64,000 bases of DNA from Henckelia pumila (taxonomy: Eukaryota; Streptophyta; Magnoliopsida; Lamiales; Gesneriaceae), in contig NC_133123.1 in NCBI RefSeq assembly GCF_033568475.1, positions 128,622,930-128,686,929 of the forward strand, read 5' to 3'. Position numbers and translations under genes: made by a program. The notes under the pieces were generated by a model, which worked only from the letters and a program-made list of their open reading frames with translations, was not told the origin of the DNA and ran no database searches. Positions 1-12,453 of this stretch are shown here, piece after piece; position 1 is the stretch's first letter, and every line of letters begins with the position of its first letter.

Positions 1-577
1 GATACAGCTAGCCGTGGGCTCACAACTCCTTGTGACTCGGAACAACAATTTCCGACTTGCCCAACGAATCATGGTAAGAGCGTCTAGCAACATCGCCCCA
101 TAATTTCCTAGGTATCACTGATAGTGCCTGCAAGAACCAATAGATTTTGGTTAGCGTACAGTACGGTCCCTTCATCCATATATCCCGATCGAATCAACAA
201 CCATTGGTGCATCGAGAGTCGTTCGAGATTCGATAACTATGCATTACATCTTGGAGATCAAATAGTGACATCGCATGTGTTACTAGAAAAACCGAGTAAC
301 CTAAAACACATCATGTACTCTGGCCAGAGATTCGTCACACTAATATCTCCTCAGATCGCATAGGATATCCACACTCGCAAGTATGTGGTGAATCCTTGAC
401 AACAAAGCATCGAATCCTATATGTGTCATAACTGTACTCAATCCCGACACTTGATGACCCCAATAGAATCGGTAAACGAGTCAAAGTACAGTACTAGCAT
501 ATAGAGTCTCAATGATATTTCAAGTAGTAAGGACTAATGGTGTACAACCAAAACCGCGGACTTTATCCACTCGATAA
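1..577 (-). repeat. copia-1 3' LTR, outer part (interrupted)
   Basis: This stretch aligns base for base with 8726-9297 of the 5' LTR. It stops at the target duplication GATAA (573-577), where a solo LTR of the same family begins. The LTR resumes at 2451. About 870 bp of this LTR should lie left of the window, judging from the 1895 bp 5' LTR. The small open frame at 124-363 is part of the LTR. Confidence 0.9.
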
Positions 578-2450
578 TGTTGGAAAACGGTGTTCAGATC
601 AATTAGAATTGATACCCGGTGCAGTGGAAGTTTAAAATTTATTTTATTAATATGGAACGATTCCATATCTGGGTATCAAAACTTTACGATTAAATTTGTG
701 TAAGTAAAACAAATAATCACTATTAAATATTTTACCTTAAAATCTCGAAGCGAGATTATGGACACCAACAGAATTTAATCTGCTCTTGTTGTATATCCCC
801 GGAACTGATGAACGAACGTTTCTTCAATCAGGTCCACGAATAGAAAACAAAACCCTCTGATTGACTGCACTAGAAATCAATCAGAAGTTTGCGTAGAGAA
901 TAAACAGATATGATCTGTTAATCCGGATTGTAATTTTTCACAAAAATCACAAGACCGAATTTTCTCCGAAAGGGACAGAGAATTCGAAAATCCTCTTGAA
1001 TAATATAGACTGAAATTTCGAAAATTGCAAGACTAAAAGCTTATGGAATTTTCGAACACTTATATTTATAGATAATTTCTAGTTATAATTGTATCAGGAC
1101 TCTAACTCCTTAAATCCCACAATCCATAACTTAAGCCCAACAAGCCAAGCCTGTTGTTATAGAAATTAATATAAAATTCACCGTGACTCCGATTGATAAA
1201 CTGATTTCACCAATATGCACAGAAACCATTTCTGCATCTTTTAGAGTCAAGATAATTTTTCTGAATCCGAATTCAGTGATTTCCAAAAATGCTCATCCCT
1301 ATGTCATTTTAGGAAATCCCACTCCTTTTAGTTAAGAAGTCCAACTTCTCTTTCATTAAATTTAACTCTTTAAATTTAACTATCTCTACGGGGTTTTAGT
1401 AATCCATTACTTGTGTAACCCTCAATGGTTCAGGAATACAGCTAGCCGTGGGCTCACAACTCCTTGTGACTCGGAACAACAATTTCCGACTTACCCATCG
1501 AATCATGGTAAGAGCGCCTAGCAACATCGCCCCATGATTTCCTAGGTATTACTGATAGTGCTTGCAAGAAACAGTAGATTTTGGTTAGCGTACAATACGG
1601 TCCCTTTAACCAAATATCCCGATCGAATCAACAACCATTGGTATATCGAGAGTCGTTCGAGATTCGATAACTATGCATAACATCTTTGAGATCTATTAGT
1701 GACATCGCATGTGTTACTAAGAAAACTCATTAACCTAAAACACATCATGTACTCTGGCCAGAGATTTTTCACACTAATATCTCCTCAGATCGCATAGGAT
1801 ATCCACACTCGCAAGTATGTGGTGAATCCTTAACAACAAAGCATCGACTCCTATATGTGTCGTAACTTTACCCAATCCCGACACCTGATGACCCCAATAG
1901 AGTCGGTAAACGAGTCAAAGTACAGTACTAGCATATAGAGTCTCAATGATGTTTCAAGTAATAAGGACTAATGGTGTACAACCAAAACCGCGGACTTTAT
2001 CCACTCGATAAGTGATAACCACTTGGAAAGTCCGAATAGGGTAGTTCGATCATTCATCATATGAATATCCATTTGCATGCTTTAAACATCTCTATGTCCC
2101 ATACCAATGAAACGTGGTACTCGGCATCGCAAATGCTAGTCTAAATCTCGAGCGATCCTTATCCTTATTTGCGAACGGTTCAATTGACTAGGAACAGTTT
2201 AGAATATACAGTGACTATAAGATGTGTTTCATGATAGCCATCCTCATGTGCTACCACATCTTACATACACTATAGTATATTCAAGGTCTTTATCAAAACA
2301 ACAATAGTATATCATATTATATAACAATATGAAGAAAGATAAAGTCAATGCCATTATAAAAGTGTAAATTATATTAAACAAAAGATTGTTTTACATAGAG
2401 TCATAAAAGCCCTTAGCCACAAGTTGGCTAACCGGGAACCCACTCTTTCA
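578..2450 (-). mobile_element. Solo LTR of the copia-1 family, inserted in the copia-1 3' LTR
   Basis: A complete 1873 bp LTR starts TGTTGGAAAA at 578 and ends CACTCTTTCA at 2450. It has no internal region. It is flanked by the 5 bp duplication GATAA at 573-577 and 2451-2455, and the host LTR sequence reads continuously once the insert is removed. This is the expected product of insertion followed by LTR-LTR recombination. Orientation matches the host LTR. Confidence 0.93.
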
Positions 2451-2895
2451 GATAAGTGATAACCACTTGGAAAGTCCAAATAGGGTAGTTCGATCATTCA
2501 TCATATGAATATCCATTTGCATGCTTTGAACATCTCCATGTCCATTACCAATGAAACGTGGTACTTGGCATCACAAATGCTAGTCTCAATCTTGAGCGAT
2601 CCTTATCCTTATTAGCAGACGGCTCAATTGACTAGGAACTGTTTAGAATATACAGTGACTATAAGATGTGTTTCATAATAGTGATCTATCTTTATTCACT
2701 ATCTCATTTTACTTACACTATAGTATATTCAAGGTCTTTATCAAAACATTAATAGTATATCACAATATAACAATATGAAGAAAGACAAAAAAAATGCCAT
2801 TAATGAATGTAAATTATATTAAACAAAGATTGTTTATACATAGAGTCACAAAAGCCCTTAGCTACAAGTTGGCTAACCGGGCACCCACTCTTTCA
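2451..2895 (-). repeat. copia-1 3' LTR, inner part
   Basis: This is the continuation of the interrupted 3' LTR after the second GATAA copy. It matches 9294-9738 of the 5' LTR and ends in CTCTTTCA, which on the minus strand is the LTR start TGAAAGAG. The purine tract abuts it. Confidence 0.9.
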
Positions 2896-2912
2896 ATCTC
2901 CAACTTGCCCTA
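2896..2912 (-). promoter_or_regulatory. Polypurine tract of copia-1
   Basis: On the minus strand the bases just before the 3' LTR read GGGCAAGTTGGAGAT, the usual purine-rich primer for plus-strand synthesis in copia elements. It sits directly downstream of the end of the RNase H frame. Confidence 0.8.
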
Positions 2913-4949
2913 AAGCCAACTAGTCACACTACGCAATCCCATTGCTTCGCGATGTTTGTCAAACAATGGTCCTGGCAAGGGCTTAGTAAGTGGATCAGCG
3001 ATATTGTCTGTAGAGGCCACTCTCTCGACAGTGATGTCTCCTCTTTCCACAATCTCCCGGATGATGTGGTATTTCCTTAGTACGTGCTTGGATCTTTGAT
3101 GAGACCTTGGTTCCTTTGCCTGAGAAACGGCACCAGTGTTGTCGCAGTACACCGGAACTGGACCAACAACTTCAGGAATTATGCCCAACTCTTGGACGAA
3201 ATTCCTCATCCAAACGGCCTCTTTAGCCATAGCTGATGCTGCAATGTATTCTGTCTCAGTGGTGGAATCCGCTGTGGTGTCTTGCTTGGAACTCTTCCAA
3301 GAGACAGCACCGCCATTGAGCATGAATACAAATCCAGAGGTTGACTTCGAGTCATCCACGTCGCTTTGGAAGCTAGAGTCGTTATAGCCTTCCAATTTCA
3401 ATTCTCTTCCTCCATAAACCATGAATATATTCTTAGTCCTTCTCAAGTACTTAAGAATATCCTTCAAGGCTTTCCAATGCATTTGACCGGGGTTGGCCTG
3501 ATATTTGCTCGTGACACTCAGAGCAAAGGCTACATCCGGTCTGGTAGATATCATCCCATATATAATACTACCTATGGCTGACGCATATGATATGTGTGTC
3601 ATTTTCTCTATCTCTTCATCAGTCTTGGGACACATAGACTTGGATAGAGAAACTCCATGACACATAGGTATATGTCCTCTCTTGGACTCATCCATAGAAA
3701 ACCTTTTCAATATGGTGTCGATGTAGGTTGCTTGAGTGAGTCCTATCATTATCTTAGATCTATCTCTATAGATCTGTATTCCTAGAATATAGGAGGCCTC
3801 ACCCAAATCTTTCATCGAGAATCTACCTGATAACCATATCTTTGTTGACTACAACATCCCTACGTCATTCCCAATGAGTAGGATGTCATCAACATAAAGC
3901 ACTAAGAACGTCACCGCATCCTTAACTACTTTCTTGTACACGCACGGTTCCTCCGGGTTTTTGATGAAACCAAAGTTCTTTATTGTTTCATCAAATTTCT
4001 GGTTCCAACTTTTTGATGCTTGTTTGAGACCATAAATTGATCTCTGAAGCTTGCATACCTTATGCTCGCTTCCCATGGATGTGAATCCCTCGGGCTGCAT
4101 CATATAGATTTTTTCCTTAATGTTTCCATTAAGAAATGCAGTCTTTACATCCATTTTCCATATCTCATAGTCATACCATGCTGCTATGGCAATAAGGATT
4201 CTTATGGACTTGAACATTGCGACTGGTGAAAAGGTTTCATCATAGTCAACTCCTTGTCTTTGAGTATAACATTTTGCTACCAATCGTGCCTTGTAGGTTA
4301 GTACCTTGCCATCAGGCCCAAGTTTTCTCTTGTAGATCCATTTACACCCTATTGGAACAATTCCATCGGGAGGATCTACTAAAGACCAAACTTGGTTTGT
4401 ATGCATCGAGTCTATTTCCGACCGCATAGCGTCAAGCCATAAATTCGAATCCGCATCATAAATTGCTTCCTTGAAGTTTCTTGAATCACATCCAATGTCG
4501 GGTTCACTTTGATCCCCTTCAAGAAGAAGACCATATCGAATAGGAGGTCTAGAAGTCCTCTCGGATCTCCTAGATGTAGGCGTGTCCACTGAAGGTTCTT
4601 GAGGTGTGGGATCGTTATTTTGTATCTCAGGTTCTTCTCGAATTTCTTCGAGTTCCATCATCTTGCCTTTCTTATCTAATAAAAACTCCTTCTCCATGAA
4701 GGTGGCATTCCTCAAAACAAACACTTTTGTTTCAGTAGGATGATAGAAATAATATCCGATTGAATTCTTCGGATATCCTACAAAATAACATAAGGTGGAT
4801 CGACTATCCAACTTGTCTCCCACTATCTGCTTCACGTAAGCAGGACATCCCCAAATCCTCAAGTACGAATACTTAGGAGCTTTGCCATTCCATAACTCGT
4901 ATGGAGTTTTATTCACTGCTTTGGTGTGAATATTGTTCAATAATAACAC
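2910..4949 (-). pseudogene. copia-1 integrase C-terminus, reverse transcriptase and RNase H
   Basis: Two frames (4949-3849 and 3815-2910) together cover the integrase tail, the copia RT domain and the RNase H domain. RT is recognised by the KARLVAK block, the DVKTAFLNG block and the catalytic LYVDDILL box near 3890. RNase H shows the Y(N)DSSFQSD region, the E-T-E-Y-I-A-A-S helix and a YCDNTGA block near 3150, followed by a SKH motif and the DPLTKPL tail typical of copia. The frames are separated by an in-frame TAG at 3851-3849 without a shift; the context fits CAG to TAG. The element could not make a full polyprotein without suppression. Confidence 0.9.
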
Positions 4950-4970
4950 CGCCGTTTCAAGTGCATATCC

Positions 4971-5492
4971 TCAAAACGAATGAGGGAGCTCAGTGAAGCT
5001 CATCATAGATCGAACCATGTCCAACAAAGTTCGATTGCGACGCTCCGAGACACCATTCAGCTGAGGTGTCATAGGAGGATTCCACTGAGAGAGAATCTCA
5101 TTCTCTTTTAGATAGCTCAAAAACTCGGTACTTAAGTATTCTCCACCTCGATCCGATCGAAGTGCTTTAATACTTCTACCTTGTTTGTTTTCTACTTCAG
5201 CCTTGAATTCTTTGAACTTTTCAAATGATTCAGACTTATATTTCATTAAATATAAATACCCATACCTAGAATAATCATCAGTAAAGGTAATGAAGTAGGT
5301 GTGACCAAATTTAGTACCGATACTAAATGGTCCACAAGCATTTGTATGGATCAAATCCAACAGATTTTGACTACGCTCAGGCTTCCCTTTGAAAGGAGAT
5401 TTAGTCATTTTTCCTTTTAGGCAGGACTCACAAGTAAGTAGAGAGTTAATATCAGACATATCAAATATGCCCTCTCCCACTAGCTTGTTCAT
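4971..5492 (-). pseudogene. copia-1 GAG-pre-integrase and integrase core
   Basis: The frame begins in the GAG-pre-integrase zone with the zinc-binding C-x2-C of the CESCLKGK segment, then runs through the integrase catalytic core. Visible residues are the first Asp in the LIHTNACGPF region (the usual H-x-D is altered here), the second Asp in LRSDRGGEYLS, and the Glu in NGVSERRNRTLLD. The frame ends at TGA (4973-4971), where related proteins have Trp (HSFWGYA); this is a TGG to TGA change. The next frame continues in phase. Confidence 0.85.
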
Positions 5493-5572
5493 CCTCCTTG
5501 AGGAAATATGACCTAGCCTAGCATGCCAAAGGTTTGCCGGGTTTTGACTATCGTTTTTCTTTTTATTTGTTG

Positions 5573-6076
5573 TTACCGGCTTATCAACACAAAATTACAA
5601 GAAAAACCATTTCTATCAAGCATAGAAATAGAAATAATGTTTTTAATCGAATCTGGCACAAATAAAACGTCTCTAAAAAATAACTTAAAATCGTTCTGCA
5701 AAACTAAATAAATGTCTCCTATAGCTTGGGCTTCAACTCTAGAACCATTTCCGAGTCTTAGCTGGGTCTCACCCTTCCTAAGCTTATTACTTCTTGTCAT
5801 CATTTGCAACTCATTGCAACTATGAGATCTACATCTGGTATCCAATACCCAAGAAGTAGTACTAAGTAAAACATTTATTTCAATGTAAAACATACCCTTT
5901 GCAGTTACGTTTCCAATGACCGGGTTTCTTGCAGTGATGGAAAACTTGTTTAGACTTGTCCAATTTTGCATGTAGCATTTGGCCTTGAGATCATGGTCCA
6001 ACCATTTCTCTAGTTCGGCCAATCTTTCGGCAGTTACATCAGCCGGAGCTGTTTTCGGAGAAGCCTTTTCTAACAC
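5573..6076 (-). pseudogene. copia-1 aspartic protease region
   Basis: This segment matches the copia protease that precedes GAG-pre-integrase. The active-site box reads WVLDTRCRSH, where functional relatives have D-T-G-C-G, so the catalytic Gly is replaced by Arg and a second Gly is also lost. Downstream blocks (LRLGNGSRV, DVLFVPDSIKNIISIS) match the protease flap and the junction with GAG-pre-integrase. The upstream residues are not recognisable as a gag zinc knuckle. Confidence 0.75.
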
Positions 6077-7830
6077 TTAGAAAATCTTTTCCGAACTCTG
6101 GACAATCTTAACTTATTGAACCATTCCGTATAGTTGCGCCAGAAAGTTTGTTTTGTTTGAGAATTGAAACATGTGGATTACGAAGATTCATCATAATGAT
6201 ATACTGAGATGAAACAGACAATAATCGATGATTGTTTAATTAATTTACTAAGACATAAAATATGGCGAAATATAATTTTATGAATTTCACTCTCACTATT
6301 TTAACGATTTCACTACCCTCTAGTGAAAACGGGAAACTTGTTTCCTTAGTGGGAACATGGAGTCCAATTGACAAACTATAGTCCCGAATAATATCAGCCA
6401 ACCATAATTTTCAAAAGGTAGAGCCCAATTACTTCCAAAGTAACCCCCATGTTTTTACCTCATGTCCAATAAGGGTCCAATAATATGACGCCGTTTATTG
6501 TGACATGTCAAGATAACCTATCAATATTAAGTTGTGATGGACGGTCGCCATGTGGATCCCCCAATAATATGAGCCAATCCCATGGGAGTTCCACCCAACT
6601 TACAACATGTTTCGATCCAATGTACAGCTTTCCGACGAACGGGCCCCCCCAATAATATGAGCCGGACCGTTCCCGTGGGTAGCATCTCATACATTGATCG
6701 TTGATGGAAGGTAGAAATATTTAAACAATATTTAAATTCCCTTTTGTTTATCTTGATATCCATTTTAAATCATATTTAAAATGAGGGATTTTTAATTTTT
6801 GAAAATCTGTCTCATCATGCAATTTATGTATGCTTGCGGGATTCATACAATTTAGTCTAAACATGCATACATCAATAATATCATATATTATTTAAGGATG
6901 ATCGATCCCATTATCTAATCGACACGTGGTTGCCAATCACGAGTCTAAGTCCAATCCTAGGTGATATGCAAGTATGCAATGCAATCCTATTACATTGAGC
7001 TTCCATTTACATTTCTTCGGTCTTTATCGTCTGCTGGGCCCACCATTGTCTTCAAATATTTATCTTCCACTAAGTCTAACAAATTTACAATAAATTTCGA
7101 TGACAAGTAGGGGATACATATTTAAGGGGTGGAAACGGGCCATAAACCAAGCTCACTTTTTATTACAAATGACAATTCAAATTGGGCCATAAACCAAGCC
7201 CATTAATAAAACCCAACAACAATAAACCAAATGTAAAGTACCTAACATACACCTACAATATTGGTCATGGCAATCGATCATCCTTTTATCCAATAATTAA
7301 TTCAATAATTAAAACATTGGATAACATGCAATGGCATCATAATTAAAAGATAAAATCATATTTTATCTAATACATTCATAATATCATATCTTATCATCAA
7401 TTGTACCAAAATAATTAATTTTATAAATTCTAATTTAACGGATAAGATTTACAAATTTTCCAAAAATTCAAATTTATCCAAAAATCAATTTTAAAAATTT
7501 TGGACTCAAACAATTTGATCCGATGCCTCGTGGACCAATCAAAAACAATTTTCGATCGGACCAAAAACTAAAATTCCAAAATATTAAAATTTTGGAAAAA
7601 AAATTTTAATTTTCCGGGCTGCCCGGACGTGGGGCAGGGCAGCCCCCACGTGGAGTGTAGGGCAGCCCCTTGGCTTCCTTGGGCAGCGATCTCGCTGCCC
7701 CGGGCAGCAACGATCGCTGCCCCGTTGCCCTGTTCAAAATTTAATTTTAAAATTTTTTGTTTTGTTTCAAAAACCGAGGCTAAAAATTTTGTACAATCGA
7801 TTAATTTAATCGTTTGATTTGAGCAACCTG
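6077..7830 (-). other. Non-coding interior of copia-1 between primer site and protease
   Basis: This AT-rich 1.75 kb lies where gag should be. Several short duplicated phrases occur at 6370-6690 (AATAATATGAGCC, GATCCCCCAATAATATG). No open frame resembles a copia gag or zinc knuckle. It ends in a GC-rich palindromic patch at 7613-7735. Either gag has been lost or replaced, or this copy is a non-autonomous variant. Confidence 0.6.
7613..7735. repeat. GC-rich palindromic array in copia-1 leader
   Basis: About 120 bp built from GGGCAGC and its complement GCTGCCC, set in very AT-rich sequence. Examples are the inverted pairs at 7681-7700 (loop ATC) and 7700-7720 (loop about 7 nt), and a longer pair around CCCACGTG/CACGTGGGG at 7627-7656. 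It lies about 100 bp inside the primer binding site, so in the element's RNA it would fall in the untranslated leader. Similar arrays with different motifs occur in three other elements of the window. Confidence 0.75.
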
Positions 7831-7842
7831 GCTCTGATACCA
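7831..7842 (-). promoter_or_regulatory. Primer binding site of copia-1 (tRNA-Met type)
   Basis: The minus strand reads TGGTATCAGAGC one base from the end of the 5' LTR. This is the standard plant primer site complementary to the 3' end of initiator tRNA-Met. Confidence 0.92.
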
Positions 7843-7843
7843 C

Positions 7844-9738
7844 TGTTGGAAAAACGTGTTCAGATCAATTAAGAATTGATACCCGGTGCAGCGGAAGTTT
7901 AAAAATTTTATTTTTATATATGGAACGATTCTATATCATGGGTATCAAAACTTTACGATTAAATTATGCAAGTAAAAATAAAATCACAATTAAATTTTTA
8001 CCTCTTCAAGCAAAGGCTTGATAATGGACTCCAACATAATTTAATCTGCTCTTCTTGTGTATCCCGGGAACCGATGGCTTTACGATCAATCTCCGGAATA
8101 AGGTCCACGAACAGAAAATAGAAACCCATCTGATTGATTGCACTAGAAATCAATCAGATGTTTATCGATGAGAATAAACAGATTTGATCTGTTAATTCGA
8201 AATGTAATTTTTCACAAAAATCACAGACCGAATTTTCTCAAAAGGGATAGAGGATTTTCGAAAATCCCCTTGAATTATTTTATATGAATTTCGAAAATTG
8301 CTAGAATGAATTGTGTCAATTTTCGAACACTACACATGTATTTATAGATAATTTCTAGACTAGATTAAGTTATAATTGTATTAGGACTCTAACTCCTTAG
8401 GGCCCATAATCCATAACTTAAGCCCAACAAGCCAAGCCTGTTATTATAGAAATTAATATAAAATTCATCGTGACTCTTATTGATAAACCGATTTCACCAA
8501 TGTGCACAGAAACCATTTCTGCACCTTTTAAAGTCAAGATAATTTTTCTGAATCCGAATTCAATGATTTCCAAAAATGCCCATCCCTATGTCATTTTAGG
8601 AAATTCCACTCCCTTTTAGTTAAGAAGTCAAACTTCTCTTTCATTAAATTTAACTCTTTAAATTTAACAATCTCAACGGGGTTTAGTAATCCATTACTTG
8701 TGTGACCCTCAATGGTTCAGGGATACAGCTAGCCGTGGGCTCACAACTCCTTGTGACTCGGAACAACAATTTCCGACTTGCCCAACGAATCATGGTAAGA
8801 GCGTCTAGCAACATCGCCCCATGATTCCCTAGGTATCACTGATAGTGCCTGCAAGAACCAGTAGATTTTGGTTAGCGTACAGTACGGTCCCTTCATCCAT
8901 ATATCCCGATCGAATCAACAACCATTGGTGCATCGAGAGTCGTTCGAGATTCGATAACTATGCATTATATCTTGGAGATCAAATAATGACATCGCATGTG
9001 TTACTAGGAAAATCGAGTAACCTAAAACACATCATATACTCTGGCCAGAGATTCGTCACACTAATATCTCCTTAGATCGCATAGGATATCCACACTCTCA
9101 AGTATGTGGTGAATCCTTGACAACAAAGCATCGACTCCTATATGTGTCGTAATTGTACCAAATTCCGACACCTGATGACCCCAATAGAGTCGGTAAACGA
9201 GTCAAAGTACAGTACTAGCATATAGAGTCTCAATGATGTTTTAATTAGTAAGGACTAATGGTGTACAACCAAAACCGCGAACTTTATCTACTTGATAAGT
9301 GATAACCACTTGGAAAGTCCAAATAGGGTAGTTCGATCATTCATCATATGAATATCCATTTGCATGCTTTGAACATTTCCATGTCCATTACCAATGAAAC
9401 GTGGTACTTGGCATCACAAATGCTAGTCTCAATCTCGAGCGATCCTTATCCTTATTAGCAGACGGCTCAATTGACTAGGAACTGTTTAAAATATACAGTG
9501 ACTATAAGATGTGTTTCATAATAGTGATCTCTCTTTATTCACTATCTCATCTTACTTACACTATAGTATATTCAAGGTCTTTATCAAAACATCAATAGTA
9601 TATCACAATATAACAATATGAAGAAAGACAAAGAAAATGCCATTAATGAATGTAAATTATATTAAACAAAGATTGTTTATACATAGAGTCACAAAAGCCC
9701 TTAGCCACAAGTTGGCTAATCGGGCACCCACTCTTTCA
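7844..9738 (-). repeat. copia-1 5' LTR
   Basis: A 1895 bp LTR bounded on the plus strand by TGTTGGAAAA and CACTCTTTCA, that is TG...CA on the minus strand. It is collinear with the solo LTRs at 578-2450 and 12454-14319 and with the split 3' LTR. It lies between the primer site and the interrupted gypsy gag. Small open frames inside it (for example 8845-9075) recur in other copies as part of the LTR and are not called as genes. Confidence 0.93.
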
Positions 9739-9740
9739 AT

Positions 9741-10640
9741 CCACCTACACTGAAAGGTACTGAGAATGCAGTTGAATGTGAAGGATGGCTTGATGATATG
9801 GAGATGTTGTTTGATTTACTTGATTATGGTGATGAGCGGCGAGTCAGACTCATTGGACATCAGTTGCATGAGGTTGCGAAGAGCTGGTGGTCCACGACTA
9901 AGAAAGCTTTGGAGCGTAGAGGAACTGTACTTACTTGGAATGTCTTCAAAACTAAGTTTTACCAACGCTTCTTTCCAGTGTCTTACCGCAAAGATAAAGG
10001 GGCAGAATTTGCTAATCTGAAGCAGGGAAACTTAAATATTGAAGACTATGTTGCCAAATTCTCTACATTGCTACGTTTTGCTCCACATGTTGCGGATAGT
10101 GATGAGGCTATGGCTGATCAGTTCATTAATGGACTGAATCCGAACGTCTTTACTTTGGTAAACACAAGGCGACCAAATAATTTTGCTGATGCTTTGAACA
10201 GTGCCAAAGGAGCGGAAGCTGGTTTGATACAATAGTGAGGAGCTTTGTATACCGCTCAGCCTCCGAGACAGTCACAACCCCCAGCTCCCATTCCACAACA
10301 ACCTCCTCGATTTGAAAGTGGTGGTAGTAGCAGTGGCAAGAAAGGATATTTGCAAGCTCGAGGAAAACAGTTTAAAAAGTCAGGGAGCAGTTCTTCGAGT
10401 TCCAGTGGTACGAAACAGAAGTCAGGAGTGTTTTGTAACAATTGTGCTGGAGGTCATCCAACCGATCAGTGCCGAGGTGTATCTGGGAGGTGCCATATAT
10501 GCCATCAGACTGGCCATTTTGTGAGGGTGTGTCCTCAGAGAGGTTCGGGACAGTCACGAGGTGCAGAGTCATCACGATCAGTGGCTCAACCTACGAGGCA
10601 AGCCTCTTTTGTTCATTCCTTTCAACCATCACATCCATAG
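9741..10640 (+). pseudogene. gypsy-1 gag (capsid and nucleocapsid), interrupted
   Basis: The frame resumes directly at the copia-1 boundary with NPPTLKGTENAVECEGWLDD, matching the gag at 62755, and carries the capsid core (FFPVSYRKDKGAEFANLKQGN). A basic, Ser-rich linker precedes two zinc knuckles, CNNCAGGHPTDQC and CHICHQTGHFVRVC. The frame is closed by TAG at 10233, TGA at 10236 and TAG at 10638. Each is one C-to-T step from CAG, CGA and CAG. The pol frame starting near 10713 is in the same phase, so the ancestor made a single gag-pol polyprotein. Confidence 0.9.
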
Positions 10641-10712
10641 CAACAGCCAAGGCTAGGAGGGAATCAGACAGGTAGTCAGTCATCGAGACAACAGACTCAT
10701 GTCTTTGCACTG

Positions 10713-12453
10713 ATGGAGGAACAGGCACAGGGAGCACCAGATGACGTGATTGCAGGTAACTATTCTTTTTATGGTTATCCTGCATATGTCTTGATAGATA
10801 TAGGTGCATCCCATACGTTTATCTCTGCACGACTTGCTTCATTACATTCTTTGCCTGTTGAAACATTACCTGTTGTAGTATCTGTTTCTTCTCCTTTGGG
10901 AAGAGGTCTTATATCTATTCAGATAGTTAAGAATTGTTTGCTACGGTATGATGGTAATGAGATCGAGATAGATTGTTTTGTGCTTGGTTTGTCTGATTTT
11001 GACTGCATTATCGGGATTGATATGCTAAACAAGTACAGAGCTACCGTAGATTGTTTTCAGAGGATAGTGAGGTTCAGACCTGAGATGGCTGGAGAATGGA
11101 AATTCTATGGTAAGGGTTCTCGAGCTAAGATTCCTCTTATTTCTGTATTATCAATGACACGAATTTTGCAGAAAGGAGCAGAGGGATTTCTTGTCTATAC
11201 AGTTGATGTTTTGAAAGCTAGCCCGAACCTGGCTGATTTGCCAGTGGTTAGTGAATTTGCGGATGTTTTCCCTGATGAGATTCCAGGACTACCTCTGTAT
11301 CGTGAGATTGATTTCAACATAGAACTGATGCCAGGTACTGCACCGATTTCTAAAGCACCTTATCGAATGGCACCAGTAGAATTGAAAGAGTTGAAAGATC
11401 AGTTGGAAGATTTACTGGCCAAGGGATACATTCGACCCAGTGTTTCTCCTTGGTGTGCTCCAGTATTGTTTGTCAGGAAGAAAGACGGTTCAATGAGATT
11501 GTGCATCGACTACCGGCAACTGAACAAGGCAACGGTAAAGAACAAATATCCTTTGCCTTGTATTGATGATTTATTTGACCAGTTGCAAGGTTCTTCTGTG
11601 TATTCCAAGATCGATCTGAGATCTGGGTACCATCAGCTGAGAGTTAGAGATTCTGATATTCCGAAAACTGCTTTCAGAACCAGGTATGACCATTATGAAT
11701 TTATAGTTATGCCGTTTGGTCTGACGAATGCTCCAGCAGTGTTTATGGCTTTGATGAACCGTGTGTTTCAGAAATATCTTGATGACTTCGTTATAATTTT
11801 TATTGATGATATTCTGATATATTCGAAGAATTTGATTGATCATGCTGAACATTTGAGAATCGTGTTGAAGACATTAAGAGCTGAGAAACTGTATGCTAAA
11901 CTGTCAAAATGTGAGTTTTGGCTGAAACAGGTTGTTTTTCTTGGACATATCATATCTGGAAATGGTATATCTGTTGATCCAAGTAAATTCGAGGCTGTGA
12001 TCAATTGGTCTAGACCTACATCTGTTCCTGAAATTTGTAGTTTCATGGGTTTGGCTGGGTATTATCGTCGTTTTATTAAAGATTTTTCTAGTATTGCGAA
12101 GCCGATTACTCAGTTAACTCAGAAGAATGCTCCATTTATCTGGTGTGAAGCCTGTGAATCCAGTTTTATTGAGTTGAAGAAGCGACTGACCAGTGCACCA
12201 GTCTTGACAATCCCTTTAGGTACTGGTGGTTTCACTGTTTATTGTGATGCATCTCATCGAGGTTTGGGATGTGTATTGATGCAACGAGGGCATGTGATTG
12301 CTTATGCCTCGAGACAGTTGAAGCCTCACGAGACCAGATACCCGATTCATGCTCTTGAATTGGCCGCCATTGTATTTGCTTTGAAGATTTGGCGACATTA
12401 TCTGTACGGGGAACAGTTTGAAATCTATTCTGATCACAAGAGTCTGAAATATT
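10713..12453 (+). CDS. gypsy-1 pol: protease, reverse transcriptase, RNase H (5' part, split)
   Basis: The protease box reads [11 protein letters not shown], where D-T-G is usual, so Thr is replaced by Ile. RT shows [10 protein letters not shown], the [10 protein letters not shown] block, MPFGLTNAP and the catalytic box F-I-D-D-I-L-I-Y. RNase H has the Asp of TVYCDASH, the Glu of [10 protein letters not shown], and ends in [10 protein letters not shown] at 12453, where a solo LTR has inserted. The next codon is completed from 14325, so the domain is split but its reading frame is preserved on paper. Translation from the + strand through the junction enters LTR sequence and stops at 12512. Confidence 0.92.

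Larger units (their letters stand above)
1..9738 (-). mobile_element. Ty1/copia LTR retrotransposon (copia-1), 5'-truncated by window edge
   Basis: This minus-strand copia element has its 5' LTR at 7844-9738, a tRNA-Met type primer site at 7831-7842, decayed protease, integrase, RT and RNase H coding between 6076 and 2910, a purine tract at 2896-2912 and a 3' LTR that ends at 2895. The 3' LTR is split by a solo LTR at 578-2450 and its far end lies left of the window. The right flank resumes exactly in the gag frame of a Ty3/gypsy element at 9741, so this element inserted into that gag gene; the right-hand target duplication would be ATCCA at 9739-9743, but its partner is outside the window. 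The 1.75 kb between primer site and protease shows no gag reading frame. Confidence 0.9.

Noticed and set aside
124..363. Conserved 76-95 codon open frame (MPARTNRFWLAYS...) repeated at 124, 8845 and 13427
   Set aside because: It lies at the same place in each copia-1-family LTR; the copy at 1553 is broken. Similarity follows from LTR homology and there is no sign of coding selection.
7568..7843. Ala/Gly-rich open frames on both strands at 7568-7843 and 7629-7817
   Set aside because: They are generated by the GC-rich palindrome patch and end at the LTR boundary; no domain is visible.
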